64,000 nt of DNA, taken from assembly GCF_900111095.1 (NCBI RefSeq), contig NZ_FOGB01000009.1:135544-199543 (forward strand), given 5' to 3'. Each line of letters begins with the position of its first letter. Position 1 is the first letter of the stretch. The notes beneath the pieces are model-generated. The model worked only from the letters and a program-made list of their open reading frames with translations, ran no database searches and had not been told where the DNA came from. Origin of the DNA: Amphritea atlantica. Its GTDB lineage: Bacteria; Pseudomonadota; Gammaproteobacteria; Pseudomonadales; Balneatricaceae. Shown here piece by piece: positions 17,532 through 26,889 of this stretch. The position numbers were made by a program, and so were the translations under genes.

Positions 17532-17876
17532 TTATAGCTTAGTTCCAGCGCTGATAATTGCGACAAAGAACAAAGCCCCAAGAATATACTGCGTATATCT
17601 TCTGTAAGACGCGTATTTATTAAGCTCACTATCACTTAACTCTTCCCATTGCTTCTTTGCCATAAACTCAGAGTACTTCGTAGCTAAGTTATTTGGGCTA
17701 AGATCACGGATAATTAATTTGGTAGATATAGGATACTTCGTGAACACTCCAGGTTTCCCGAGATCGCTATATAGTTGAGTGTGATTATTTTTCAGGCGCG
17801 CTAAAAATTTACAATGAAAGTGAAAACCAATGACTACGAATAATATGCCAACTGCCCAGAAAGTTAAAAAGACCAT
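17532..17876 (-). CDS. Hypothetical protein with a membrane helix at each end
   Basis: The 114-residue protein has a hydrophobic helix at about 3-22 and another at about 92-112, with a hydrophilic middle rich in Lys, Tyr and Asn. Size and layout recall UspB (two terminal helices, about 111 residues), but I see no convincing residue-level match and do not assign it. The start ATG at 17876 has a GAGGGAAC stretch upstream on the minus strand. It lies in the AT-richer accessory stretch between 17 and 20.6 kb. Confidence 0.5.
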   Translation of the reverse strand: MVFLTFWAVGILFVVIGFHFHCKFLARLKNNHTQLYSDLGKPGVFTKYPISTKLIIRDLSPNNLATKYSEFMAKKQWEELSDSELNKYASYRRYTQYILGALFFVAIISAGTKL

Positions 17877-18118
17877 GTTCCCTCAAGATCCAAAACAACT
17901 TCATTGATACGACCTTACAACGCTCTGTAGCTTGCAAGCCTGATCGTTTTACAAGTTCTGCTGTGATAAAAACGGCAGCTACTGCATTCTCGTCTCTGAT
18001 TATGAGTAGGCTCATTGATCAGCGTGTTTATCTAGCCTTGGCTAAACGTTCTATAAACTGAGTGTGCAACAAAGTGCTGTGCAAGGCAATTGCTGAGCCG
18101 GTTTAGGAAATAAGAGCA

Positions 18119-18280
18119 ATCGCCGTGAGGTTCCCAGAGGGCATGCCAACGCTGCTCGTACAAAAGCACCCGCTTTTTCTAGCGAGTCACGAAGTGACGT
18201 TCTGGCAAGTGGCGTAGCCACGTCTAGCGAGTATCGCGAAGCGATACGGTCTGGCAGCTGCGAAGCAGCGTTCTTAGCGC
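18119..18280 (+). repeat. Long-form CTAG hairpin array, copy 5 (leader plus four hairpins)
   Basis: A leader of about 70 nt (ATCGCCGTGAGG, then CCAGAGGGCATGCCA, then CCCGCTTTTT) precedes CTAGCGAG and four hairpins in tandem: GTCAC-GAA-GTGAC (18186-18198), GTGGC-GTA-GCCAC (18209-18221), GTATCGC-GAA-GCGATAC (18231-18247), GCTGC-GAA-GCAGC (18257-18269). Linkers alternate between CGTTCTGGCAAG and CGTCTAGCGAG, giving a period of 22-27 nt. Reading frames found inside it are repeat artefacts. Confidence 0.88.
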
Positions 18281-18288
18281 TATCGCCG

Positions 18289-18534
18289 TTAATGCCGCGC
18301 TTCAACCAGCCGTCGGTAGAGGGCATCCTTGAGCTCAGATCGTTCCTGCTTCAGCTGATGCATTGACAGATCATCGATAGGGGAGTTATTCATCTCCAGC
18401 ACCCGGATCTGCTTATCGAGGGATTGGTAATAACGGTTCTCTTTAGCAAAACGTTCGTCAGACTCTTTCAGTTGATCGATAACATCCTCATAATCAGGGA
18501 AATCATGTGCTAAAGAGTGCTCTTCACCTAACAT
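18289..18534 (-). CDS. YdcH family protein (DUF465)
   Basis: The 81-residue protein is almost entirely charged alpha-helix: HSLAHDFPDYEDVIDQLKES, then a heptad-like coiled stretch, then LKQERSELKDALYRRL. This is the DUF465/YdcH pattern (HDLxxEFPE near the N-terminus, LKKxRLxLKDEI near the C-terminus). Its molecular role is unknown. The start ATG 18534 has an AGGAGGT stretch immediately upstream on the minus strand. Its stop lies right next to the end of hairpin array 5. Confidence 0.8.
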   Translation of the reverse strand: MLGEEHSLAHDFPDYEDVIDQLKESDERFAKENRYYQSLDKQIRVLEMNNSPIDDLSMHQLKQERSELKDALYRRLVEARH

Positions 18535-18925
18535 TTGAAGTACCTCCTGTCGGTTTCTCAGTTCATTGTCGTTCTTACCACTATGGCTATTAACTTTTTA
18601 GTCAAAAAACCGCGATTCTTCCACTAATTCGCTGAAATAGCGGTGGGCAAGCTAGCAATGGGGCGTTCTTTTAGGTGACGCTACTACCTACCACTGTATT
18701 CCCAATAAGCTTGATGCGTTGAAGGACACAACACCTGCAGATGTTATGGTAAGGTTTATGGGCACACACTTGTCGAGTGTTGAACACTCCACTCTGTACT
18801 CTTTACTATCGACAAACTACGGAAATATTATTTTTCCTTTTTTCAAAGCCTTACTTATTCATAATGGATAATCTCGTTGCCAGAATACAAAAAAAGATCA
18901 CGTATTATCAAAAAGGTTCTGATCA
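18535..18925. other. Intergenic region with a short unassigned frame
   Basis: Between the YdcH gene and the 92-residue membrane protein, one frame is open from a stop near 18648 to TAA at 18869-18871. It encodes a normal-looking peptide (including HCIPNKLDALKDTTPADV), but its only Met codons come late (first ATG 18746, 41 codons) and no ribosome-binding site is present. It may be a gene remnant. The palindrome GAGTGTT-G-AACACTC lies within it. The rest is AT-rich and may hold promoters. Confidence 0.35.
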
Positions 18926-19204
18926 GTGAATAAGCCGGACTTTCCAGAGTGGGTCATTAAGCTTATTATCATGGTTGCCCTGCCTGCAGCGACCTGCTTT
19001 GGACTCTACTCAGTTGCTTATCTGGATAGTGACAGAGATATCTTCACACTGCCGGTTATACTCTCCTACCCTGTTGCCCTACTCGGCATAGCGGGCACTT
19101 ATAAAACACTGATCTCACCTGCCAAGCATCACCTTAAGCTAGCATTCTGGATTGCCTGCATTGTCGTTCCGGTAATGATACAGATAGCAGTGAGATCAAC
19201 CTGA
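18926..19204 (+). CDS. Small hypothetical membrane protein
   Basis: The 92-residue protein has three probable membrane helices (about 9-30, 38-58 and 70-88) joined by short polar loops. The start is GTG 18926, with AAAAGG about 9 bases upstream; no in-frame ATG exists nearby. No family was recognised. It lies between two hairpin arrays (copies 5 and 6) in the same orientation, with the divergent YdcH gene on the other side, so it may be cargo of a repeat-flanked segment. Confidence 0.5.
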   Translation: MNKPDFPEWVIKLIIMVALPAATCFGLYSVAYLDSDRDIFTLPVILSYPVALLGIAGTYKTLISPAKHHLKLAFWIACIVVPVMIQIAVRST

Positions 19205-19241
19205 GAACAGTCTGTGGCGCAGTTGACAGAATAAGTCGCTT

Positions 19242-19463
19242 ATCGCCGCGGGGGATCCAGTGGGCATGCCAACACGTCTCCCACAAATCTGCGCCCGCTT
19301 TTTCTAGCGAGTCACGCAGTGACGTTCTAGCTAGTGTCGCGAAGCGATAGGGTCTTACGCTCTGCGCGCCGCTTTTCCTAGCGAGTCACGAAGTGACGTT
19401 CTGGCAAGCGACGCAGACGCGTCTTTTTTCCTAGCAAGGGAAGCGATTAATGGTCTTGCAAGC
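19242..19463 (+). repeat. Long-form CTAG hairpin array, copy 6
   Basis: The leader ATCGCCGCGG...GGGCATGCCA...CCCGCTTTTT precedes CTAGCGAG with hairpin GTCAC-GCA-GTGAC (19311-19323), then TGTCGC-GAA-GCGATA (one wobble), a second TTTTCCTAGCGAG with GTCAC-GAA-GTGAC (19385-19397), and less regular units to about 19463. It looks like two arrays joined or a partly degraded copy. Confidence 0.8.
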
Positions 19464-19587
19464 TGCTCAGTAGCCCTCTTAAGGTTCGGTTAAGTTGATA
19501 TCTTTGAGTACATTCTTCCGATGTAACCGCATCTGGAAAATCATGCATCGAATAGCCTTCTCACTCGATCTATAAACACAAAGAATT

Positions 19588-20571
19588 TCAAGAATATTTT
19601 TCTTTCATCGCTTTCAGCACATTATATAAATCTAAAGTCTTTATCTGAGTTGAACCTGAGGCAATTTCACAATTATCACGCCCCGATATGATCAATACAA
19701 TAGGTTCCTTTGCTGAACTAAATCTCCCATTAAGGCTAAAATAAATCTGCTCTATCTCAGACCATCTAATCGGCTCATTTGAATATTTATAAACAATAAT
19801 CCCATCTTTACTAACTTTAGCGATGTCATTAAAAATAGACTTTAATTTATATGCATATTTATAAGTCTTTAAGAGACCAAGAAATATCAGTGGGGAAAAT
19901 GTTACAGCCAAGATAAGGCCAAACTTATTAAATAAAAAAATGTATCCCAAGCCACACACCAAAAAAACCATAGCCATTAAATATAAAAAATCAATCCGAC
20001 TAGCCTTAACCAAAAATACATCACCATTTATATCATCCAAATATCCACTAATAAAAATCTTATTCTTAAAATCAATATAGACATGATAAACACCAACAAA
20101 AAACATTAAGAGAAAAAGTGTTAATAAAAAATAATCATAGTTGATACCCTCTCGATAGTTAAGCATTAACTCCGACGGCTTCAATATTTCTATATAGCTT
20201 CCATCTGTTAACGTCTCTATTTTGCAGATCTGATCTCTATAATTAATACCAACTCGGATCTCTTCTCCCAAGTGCCGATATTTCAATCTCCATATAGTAT
20301 TATGCGGTAACCAATGATCATACTCAGTTCGATAAACAGTATTACCATCACTATTAACCAACTTTAGTTTAACTAAATTTACAGCTCTATGGCGACGTTC
20401 CTCCTGAATATCGATTAACGTATAGTTTTTATAGTCCAGGTCGCTTTCATCATAATCTGCCGGTATTTTCATCCATAGCGTATATATCCATGGACCGCAG
20501 AGAGCAACAATCACAAGAAACTGAAAAACAGACTTTAAAAAAAGAGAGATCAACTTTTGACATCCTGTCAC
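19588..20571 (-). CDS. Hypothetical AT-rich membrane protein
   Basis: The 327-residue protein has an N-terminal membrane helix (about 10-33), a polar extracytoplasmic-type domain (about 35-140), a helix at about 142-162, two more at about 190-235, and a C-terminal soluble domain (about 245-325) whose DGIIVYKYSNEPIRWSEIEQ pattern looks like a bacterial PH-type fold. No family was recognised. The gene is clearly richer in A and T than its neighbours, with many AAA, ATA and TTA codons, and is bracketed by two hairpin arrays in the same orientation. Both suggest recent acquisition. Confidence 0.6.
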   Translation of the reverse strand: MTGCQKLISLFLKSVFQFLVIVALCGPWIYTLWMKIPADYDESDLDYKNYTLIDIQEERRHRAVNLVKLKLVNSDGNTVYRTEYDHWLPHNTIWRLKYRHLGEEIRVGINYRDQICKIETLTDGSYIEILKPSELMLNYREGINYDYFLLTLFLLMFFVGVYHVYIDFKNKIFISGYLDDINGDVFLVKASRIDFLYLMAMVFLVCGLGYIFLFNKFGLILAVTFSPLIFLGLLKTYKYAYKLKSIFNDIAKVSKDGIIVYKYSNEPIRWSEIEQIYFSLNGRFSSAKEPIVLIISGRDNCEIASGSTQIKTLDLYNVLKAMKEKYS

Positions 20572-20610
20572 TAAAATTCACTGATTCGATAACGTACCAG
20601 AGGGAGCGAT

Positions 20611-20832
20611 ATTCTTGCAAGTGACAACTCGTATCGCCAAGCGATGCGGGTCTTGCGCTCTGCGCGGTTTATCGCCGTGAGGTACCCAGAGGGCATGCCA
20701 TCGCGCCTCCTACAAAACCTCCCCGCTTTTTCTAGCGAGTCACGCAGTGACGTTCTGGCAAGTGGCGAAGCCACGTCTAACAACTAGCAAGCGCAGCGTT
20801 CTGGACAAAGAAAAGCTACGCTTTTCTTTGTC
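20611..20832 (+). repeat. Long-form CTAG hairpin array, copy 7, running into the end of rlmB
   Basis: Degenerate units (20611-20665) precede the leader ATCGCCGTGAGG...CCAGAGGGCATGCCA (from 20671), then TTTTTCTAGCGAG, hairpins GTCAC-GCA-GTGAC (20739-20751) and GTGGC-GAA-GCCAC (20762-20774), CGTCTAACAACTAGCAAG, and finally a perfect 13-bp stem (GACAAAGAAAAGC 20804-20816, inverse at 20820-20832) with a 3-base loop. The right arm of that last stem encodes the C-terminus of RlmB. Confidence 0.85.
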
Positions 20833-21556
20833 TTACCGCTTCAAACAGACACACCCCTGTCGCCACCGATACGTTCAGCGAGGAGACCTCCCCTGCCATA
20901 TCGATTTTTACCAGGAAATCGCAGTGTTCACGGGTGAGGCGGCGCATCCCCTGGCCTTCGGCGCCCATCACCAGGGCCATTGGGCCTTTCAGGTCGGCAT
21001 CGTAGATCAGGGTGTCCGCTTCGCCAGCGGTGCCGGTAATCCAGACTCCCCGCTGTTGAAGATCTTTCAGGGTGCGGGCCAGGTTGGTCACCAGCACATA
21101 GGGGATGACTTCAGCGGCACCGCAGGCCACTTTGCTGGCGGTGGCATTCAACGGGGCTGATTTGTCTTTCGGCGCGATCACCGCGTGGACACCAGCGGCA
21201 TCCGCGGTACGCAAGCAGGCGCCCAGATTGTGGGGGTCCGTGACGCCATCCAGCACCAGCAGAAACGCGGGCTCTTCCAGCTTATCGAGCATCGCCTCAA
21301 GAAACTGTTCGTTCTTCGCCTGAATCGGTTCGCAGGCGACCACAACCCCCTGATGTACTCCGTCCTGCGCCATATTGTCCAGCTCTTTACGGCTGACCCA
21401 CTCGACAGTGATCTTTTTCTCTGCCGCCAGATCCAGTAGTTTCTGCATCCGGGCATCGACACGCCCTTTCAGAACCCACATCCCTTTAACCCGCTTGCTG
21501 TCTCGTTGCAGGGTGGTGGTAGCCGCGTGGATACCGAAGATATATTCAGGACGCAT
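20816..21556 (-). CDS. rlmB: 23S rRNA (guanosine-2'-O-)-methyltransferase RlmB
   Basis: This 246-residue SPOUT-class enzyme methylates the 2'-O of G2251 in 23S rRNA. The N-terminal substrate-binding domain begins YIFGIHAATTTLQ. The catalytic domain has LDGVTDPHNLGACLRTADAA, LVMGAEGQGMRRLTREHCD and the knot segment SSLNVSVATGVCLFEA, all nearly identical to E. coli RlmB. I use ATG 21556, which aligns with the E. coli start; an ATG four codons upstream is possible. The gene overlaps the 3' end of hemH by 11 bases. The stop (TAG, 20816-20818) falls in the loop region of a hairpin belonging to repeat copy 7. Confidence 0.93.
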   Translation of the reverse strand: MRPEYIFGIHAATTTLQRDSKRVKGMWVLKGRVDARMQKLLDLAAEKKITVEWVSRKELDNMAQDGVHQGVVVACEPIQAKNEQFLEAMLDKLEEPAFLLVLDGVTDPHNLGACLRTADAAGVHAVIAPKDKSAPLNATASKVACGAAEVIPYVLVTNLARTLKDLQQRGVWITGTAGEADTLIYDADLKGPMALVMGAEGQGMRRLTREHCDFLVKIDMAGEVSSLNVSVATGVCLFEAVRQRKA

Positions 21557-22592
21557 TCTCTGTCTCATTCTGTTCGTTACTGTTACAGGTCTGACAAACC
21601 CAGCCGCAACTATTCTGTTTTACCAGTGCCACCAGCAGGCGGATCATCCCGGGGTCGGCGTTCAGTGCCGGGATATACTGATACTGCTCACCTCCAGCCT
21701 GCATGAACACATCCCTGTTTTCCACGGCGATCTCTTCCAGGGTTTCCAGACAATCAGCAGAGAAGGCGGGACAGATGATCTCAACCTGTTTTGTACCGCT
21801 ATTAGCAAGTTTCTCAAGGGTTTTATCGGTGTAGGGCTGCAGCCAGGCTTTAGGACCAAAACGGGACTGAAAGGTGGTCTGCCACTGTCCGTCACTCAGG
21901 CCCAGCTCTGTTGCCAGCAGTTCAGAGGTGCGATAACAGTGTTCCGGATAGGGATCACCCTTATCGGCATACTCCTGAGGAATGCCATGATAGGAGAGCA
22001 CCAGTTTACCACTCTCAGGATGCTCTGCGCGGAAGGCCTTAACCGAATCTGCCAGAGCGCGGATATAGAGCGGATGATCATGATAATCATGAACCACCCG
22101 GATATCGGGAAAATTGCGGGTCTTCAGCTGAAAACGGGCGATCTGGTCATAGATCGGTGCGGTAGTGGTTGCCGAGTACTGGGGATAGAGTGGCAGCACC
22201 AGAATCTTGCTGTAACCCGACTCCGTCAGCTCTTCCAGGCGCGCCGTCAGCCCCGGATTGCCATAGGTCATGGCGGAAAAAACCTGCATATCCTGATCCG
22301 GTATCGTTTGTTGCAGCGCCAGTTGCAGCGCGGCCACCTGCTGATTGAGTATCAGCCGCAGGGGGGAATCCTGATCCCAGATCGATGCATACAATTTTGC
22401 CACCTTACGGGGACGGAAGGTCAGGATAATAGCGTTGAGCACCGTTAACCAGATCAGCCGCATCACCCCATCGCCCTCTACCACCCGGCGATCTGAGAGA
22501 AATTCTTTAAGATAGCGACGCACCGCGGCAGGAGTGGGTTGATCCGGTGAACCTAAATTAACCAGCAGTATTGCGGTTTTGGGGAGAGACAT
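21546..22592 (-). CDS. hemH: Ferrochelatase
   Basis: The 348-residue enzyme inserts ferrous iron into protoporphyrin IX, the last step of protoheme synthesis. It starts AILLVNLGSPDQPTPAAVRRYLKEFLSD, the classical ferrochelatase N-terminus. It retains the metal/porphyrin-site His in SYHGIP and the C-terminal segment CPAFSADCLETLEEI with the catalytic-site Glu. Four cysteines lie at the C-terminal end (CGWVCQTC and upstream), which could bind an iron-sulfur cluster as in some bacterial ferrochelatases. It forms a unit with rlmB (overlapping stop/start). Confidence 0.93.
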   Translation of the reverse strand: MSLPKTAILLVNLGSPDQPTPAAVRRYLKEFLSDRRVVEGDGVMRLIWLTVLNAIILTFRPRKVAKLYASIWDQDSPLRLILNQQVAALQLALQQTIPDQDMQVFSAMTYGNPGLTARLEELTESGYSKILVLPLYPQYSATTTAPIYDQIARFQLKTRNFPDIRVVHDYHDHPLYIRALADSVKAFRAEHPESGKLVLSYHGIPQEYADKGDPYPEHCYRTSELLATELGLSDGQWQTTFQSRFGPKAWLQPYTDKTLEKLANSGTKQVEIICPAFSADCLETLEEIAVENRDVFMQAGGEQYQYIPALNADPGMIRLLVALVKQNSCGWVCQTCNSNEQNETENAS

Positions 22593-22645
22593 CTATCTAT
22601 TTCCGATTACAGGCAAAGCGCTATTATCGCGGAATAACCGGCAAT

Positions 22646-22690
22646 AAAAAACCGCTGTTTTGATTCAGGGATCAAAGCAACGGTTTTTTT
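22646..22690 (-). terminator. Terminator of adk
   Basis: AAAAAACCG and TTTGAT pair with ATCAAA and CGGTTTTTT in a two-part stem around TCAGGG. On the minus strand the stem ends in a T run, so it fits termination of adk upstream of hemH. The T run on the plus strand makes it potentially bidirectional. Confidence 0.75.
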
Positions 22691-22707
22691 ATATTCACAC
22701 CAACGGC

Positions 22708-23774
<1,067 letters not shown>

Positions 23775-26381
23775 TTATCCGGTATTGCGCATACCCGCCG
23801 AGATACCAGCCATGGTAATCATCAGCGCCTGTTCAAGCCGGGCATCCGGGTGATTGCGGTCGCGATAGAGCAGTTCTGCCTGCAGAAAGTGCAATGGATC
23901 GATATAGGGGTTGCGCACCTCAATCGACTGACGGATCACCGGACTATGCTCCAGCAGCGTCTCCTGTTGCTTAATCTTTTTCACCAGTTCAATGGTCTTC
24001 GCCAGGCGACAGCGCAGATCGGCCCCCAGCACCGCCAGTTCTTCAGACACCAGCCGTTTTTCATAGTAAGCGGCTATGTTGGCATCTGCCTTGGCCATCA
24101 CCATCTCCAGCATATCCATATAGGAGCGGAAGAACGGCCAGTCCCTGCGCATCGTCTGCACCAGTTCAAACTGACCTTTATCCAGTGTCTGCTGCAGGGC
24201 GACATCACTGCCCAGCCAGGCTGGCAACATCAGGCGGATCTGTGTCCAGGCAAAGATCCAGGGGATCGCCCGCAGGCTTTCAACACCCCCATCCGCCTTA
24301 CGTTTCGCCGGACGACTGCCCAGAGGTAGTTTTGCCAGCTCCTGCTCCGGGGTTGCCGAGCGGAAATAGGGGACAAACTGAGGATCAAAGCGTACCACAT
24401 CGCGATAGGCGGTCAGGCCTGCCAGCGACATCTCATCCATCAACTGGCGCCACTCGGGTCTCGGCCCGGGAGCCGGCGCCAGAGTTGCCTCCAGGGTCGC
24501 CGAGGTATACAGCTCGAGATTTCGTACCGCAATCTCCGGCACACCAAACTTGAACCGGATCATCTCACCCTGCTCAGTCACCCGCAGACTGCCGGCCACA
24601 GACCCAGGGGGCTGTGCCAGAATCGCCGTATGGCTGGGGCCGCCACCACGACCAACCGTGCCGCCACGGCCGTGAAACAGCGTCAGGTGAACACCGTATT
24701 CCTGACATACACTGGTCAGCGCTTCCTGAGCCCGATACTGCCCCCAGGCCGCCGCCAACTGCCCTGCATCCTTCGATGAGTCGGAATAACCGATCATGAC
24801 TTCCTGGTGCCCCCCGGTGTAATCTCTGTACCAGGGGATAGCCAGCAACTGACGGATACAGTTTTCAGCGTTATCCAGGTCGTCCAACGTTTCAAACAGC
24901 GGCGCTACCCGCATATTATGATGGATACCGCTCTCTTTCAGCAGCAGGATAACCGCCAATACATCCGATGGCTGACTGGCCATGGAGATAACATAGGATC
25001 CCAGAGAGTTCGGTTCTTCCCGGGCGACCACGCTAAAGGTATCCAGTACCTCCTGAACATTCTCCGAGGGAGACCACTCGCGGGGCAACAGAGGACGCTT
25101 CTCCTGTAACTCCTTCAGCAGAAACATCTGCTTATTGGTTTCACTCCACTCGCTGTAACAACCGATACCGTAAAAGCCCGTCAGCTCGTCCATCACCTCT
25201 GCATGACGATCAGAATTCTGGCGAATATCCAGATTCACCAGAGTCATACCAAAGCACGCCACCCGCCGTATCGTATCACTCAGCAAACCATCAGCAATCA
25301 CACTCATATGACAGCTGCGCAACGAGGCATCGATCAGTAACAGGGGTTCCAGCAGTTGCCGGGGATAGATATACACCCCCTCTTTTTCCACCGGTCGCCC
25401 CTCAAGACGCTCAGTGGTCCAGCGCTTGGTTTGCGTCAGATGGGTGCATACCGTACGCAACAGTTCACGGTAGGGCTCAGGATGATCACCCACCCGCTCG
25501 CGCAACTCCGCACTACACTCATTCATCGATAGCTCACTGCGCAAGCGGTCAATATCTTTGATATACAGATCAGCCGCCATCCAGCGGGACAGCAATAAGA
25601 CTTTCTCGGTGGTCACGGAGGTAACATTAGGGTTGCCATCACGGTCGCCCCCCATCCAGGAGGCAAACCGCACCGGCGAGCTGCTCAGTGGCAGATGTTC
25701 ACCGGTCGCATCAAACAGTTGCTTATCGATATGCCGCAGGAATACCGGCACCGCCTCCCAAAGGGAGTTTTCAATCACCGCAAATCCCCACTTCGCTTCA
25801 TCCACTGGCGTCGGTCTCTGCTTGCGGATGGCGTCTGTGTGCCAGGCCTGGCTGATCAGTTCATGCAGCCGGTGATACAGGTCTTCTCCCCGATCGATCC
25901 TTTGCAGGCATTCGGTAATGGCATCAAACTTCTGGATCAGCGTGCGCCGGTTAACCTCGGTTGGATGGGCTGTCAGAACCAGCTCAACATCCATATCCCG
26001 CACCGCTGCTGCGATCTGCTCTTTTGATAAACCCTGCTGTTGCAACCGGCCGAGCAGGCCACAGAATGAGTCACTGGTACAGACATCCATAATACCTGAA
26101 CGACGACGCACCCGATGATGTTCCTCAGCGATATTGGACAGGTTGAGAAATTGAGTAAAGGCTCTGGCTACCGGCAGAAGATCATCATCCCCCAGCTCAC
26201 TGAGGGTTTTAAGCAGTTCATCATCGACAGGCTTGCCCGATGATCTGGCCGCCTTGGAAAGCGCCCGGATCTTTTCAATTTTATCAAGAAACAGCTGGCC
26301 TTTATGCTCAACAATGGTCTGTCCCAGACAGTCACCGAGCATCCGGACATCGTCCCTCAGGTCTTCATGAAGCGTTGTCAT
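23775..26381 (-). CDS. ppc: Phosphoenolpyruvate carboxylase
   Basis: The 868-residue cytoplasmic enzyme carboxylates phosphoenolpyruvate to oxaloacetate, replenishing the TCA cycle. Key motifs are present: VLTAHPTEVNRR with the catalytic His (about residue 138), FASWMGGDRDGNPNVT, GYSDSSKDAG, the flexible FHGRGGTVGRGGGP loop and QGEMIRFKFG, and the C-terminus ends MRNTG as in the family. The length is normal for gammaproteobacteria. It is a single gene with its own upstream region of about 100 bases. Confidence 0.96.
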   Translation of the reverse strand: MTTLHEDLRDDVRMLGDCLGQTIVEHKGQLFLDKIEKIRALSKAARSSGKPVDDELLKTLSELGDDDLLPVARAFTQFLNLSNIAEEHHRVRRRSGIMDVCTSDSFCGLLGRLQQQGLSKEQIAAAVRDMDVELVLTAHPTEVNRRTLIQKFDAITECLQRIDRGEDLYHRLHELISQAWHTDAIRKQRPTPVDEAKWGFAVIENSLWEAVPVFLRHIDKQLFDATGEHLPLSSSPVRFASWMGGDRDGNPNVTSVTTEKVLLLSRWMAADLYIKDIDRLRSELSMNECSAELRERVGDHPEPYRELLRTVCTHLTQTKRWTTERLEGRPVEKEGVYIYPRQLLEPLLLIDASLRSCHMSVIADGLLSDTIRRVACFGMTLVNLDIRQNSDRHAEVMDELTGFYGIGCYSEWSETNKQMFLLKELQEKRPLLPREWSPSENVQEVLDTFSVVAREEPNSLGSYVISMASQPSDVLAVILLLKESGIHHNMRVAPLFETLDDLDNAENCIRQLLAIPWYRDYTGGHQEVMIGYSDSSKDAGQLAAAWGQYRAQEALTSVCQEYGVHLTLFHGRGGTVGRGGGPSHTAILAQPPGSVAGSLRVTEQGEMIRFKFGVPEIAVRNLELYTSATLEATLAPAPGPRPEWRQLMDEMSLAGLTAYRDVVRFDPQFVPYFRSATPEQELAKLPLGSRPAKRKADGGVESLRAIPWIFAWTQIRLMLPAWLGSDVALQQTLDKGQFELVQTMRRDWPFFRSYMDMLEMVMAKADANIAAYYEKRLVSEELAVLGADLRCRLAKTIELVKKIKQQETLLEHSPVIRQSIEVRNPYIDPLHFLQAELLYRDRNHPDARLEQALMITMAGISAGMRNTG

Positions 26382-26479
26382 TCAGTGTCCCCTGTCATCT
26401 CTGCGAAGTTCTATTGATACTACATAGTTTGTGCAAAGCACAAATACTATCTTAGTCTCAGTTCGTCAGCGCCAACGTC

Positions 26480-26866
26480 TTAAAGACCGGTTAACTGCTG
26501 CAGTTTCTTCAGGGCTATTTCAACAGTATGCTCATTGGAGTAGCGAATCTCGACCTCCGGCACAGGTGCACCCTCAAGTAACAGGGCGATGCGAAAGTCG
26601 GTTTCAACTTCTGCGCCGGAACGGAAACGGATCTCTGCGTCTTTTAGCTGATCGAAGCTGAGACGCAGATATCCACTCGGCACCAGGACCGCCACCTGAC
26701 GCTGGGAGGTACTGACCAGCAGACCGGGATTGCCTTTAAGATCATCAGAGATCTGGAATCCGGCGCTGACCAGCTGTTTGCGCTGCCCATCGATGCGCTG
26801 GTAGTTCCAGTACCCCAGCCCAGCCATGACAATCAGCGCGACAATAAACCATTGAAATGATCCCAT
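26480..26866 (-). CDS. Hypothetical single-helix membrane protein after mazG
   Basis: This 128-residue protein has an N-terminal membrane helix (about 4-22) followed by a soluble domain rich in beta-type segments (LVSTSQRQVAVLVPSGYLRL and VETDFRIALLLEG). No named family was recognised. The start ATG 26866 lies 23 bases downstream of the mazG stop, in the same direction, so it probably belongs to the relA-mazG operon. The topology suggests a cytoplasmic membrane anchor with a periplasmic or cytosolic beta domain. Confidence 0.65.
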   Translation of the reverse strand: MGSFQWFIVALIVMAGLGYWNYQRIDGQRKQLVSAGFQISDDLKGNPGLLVSTSQRQVAVLVPSGYLRLSFDQLKDAEIRFRSGAEVETDFRIALLLEGAPVPEVEIRYSNEHTVEIALKKLQQLTGL

Positions 26867-26889
26867 CGATTATCTCCCGCGGGCTACGA

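Noticed and set aside
17532..17876. UspB (universal stress protein B)
   Set aside because: Only length and the two-helix layout agree. Residue-level resemblance is not convincing and no UspA gene adjoins it.
18181..18270. CRISPR-like regular spacing of similar units
   Set aside because: The period is 22-27 nt and the variable part is always self-complementary with a GNA loop, unlike unrelated spacers. No cas genes are near.
18051..18326. Minus-strand reading frame overlapping hairpin array 5, encoding an ARTSLRDSLEKAG-like stretch
   Set aside because: The same peptide appears in the frame at 20571-20783, inside another repeat copy. It is an artefact of the repeats, lacks a ribosome-binding site and overlaps the YdcH gene.
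18119..20832. Integron attC sites or an integron cassette array
   Set aside because: Cassette-like layout was considered, but attC-type GTTRRRY/RYYYAAC core sites were not found and no integrase is in the window. The units are simple mini-hairpins.
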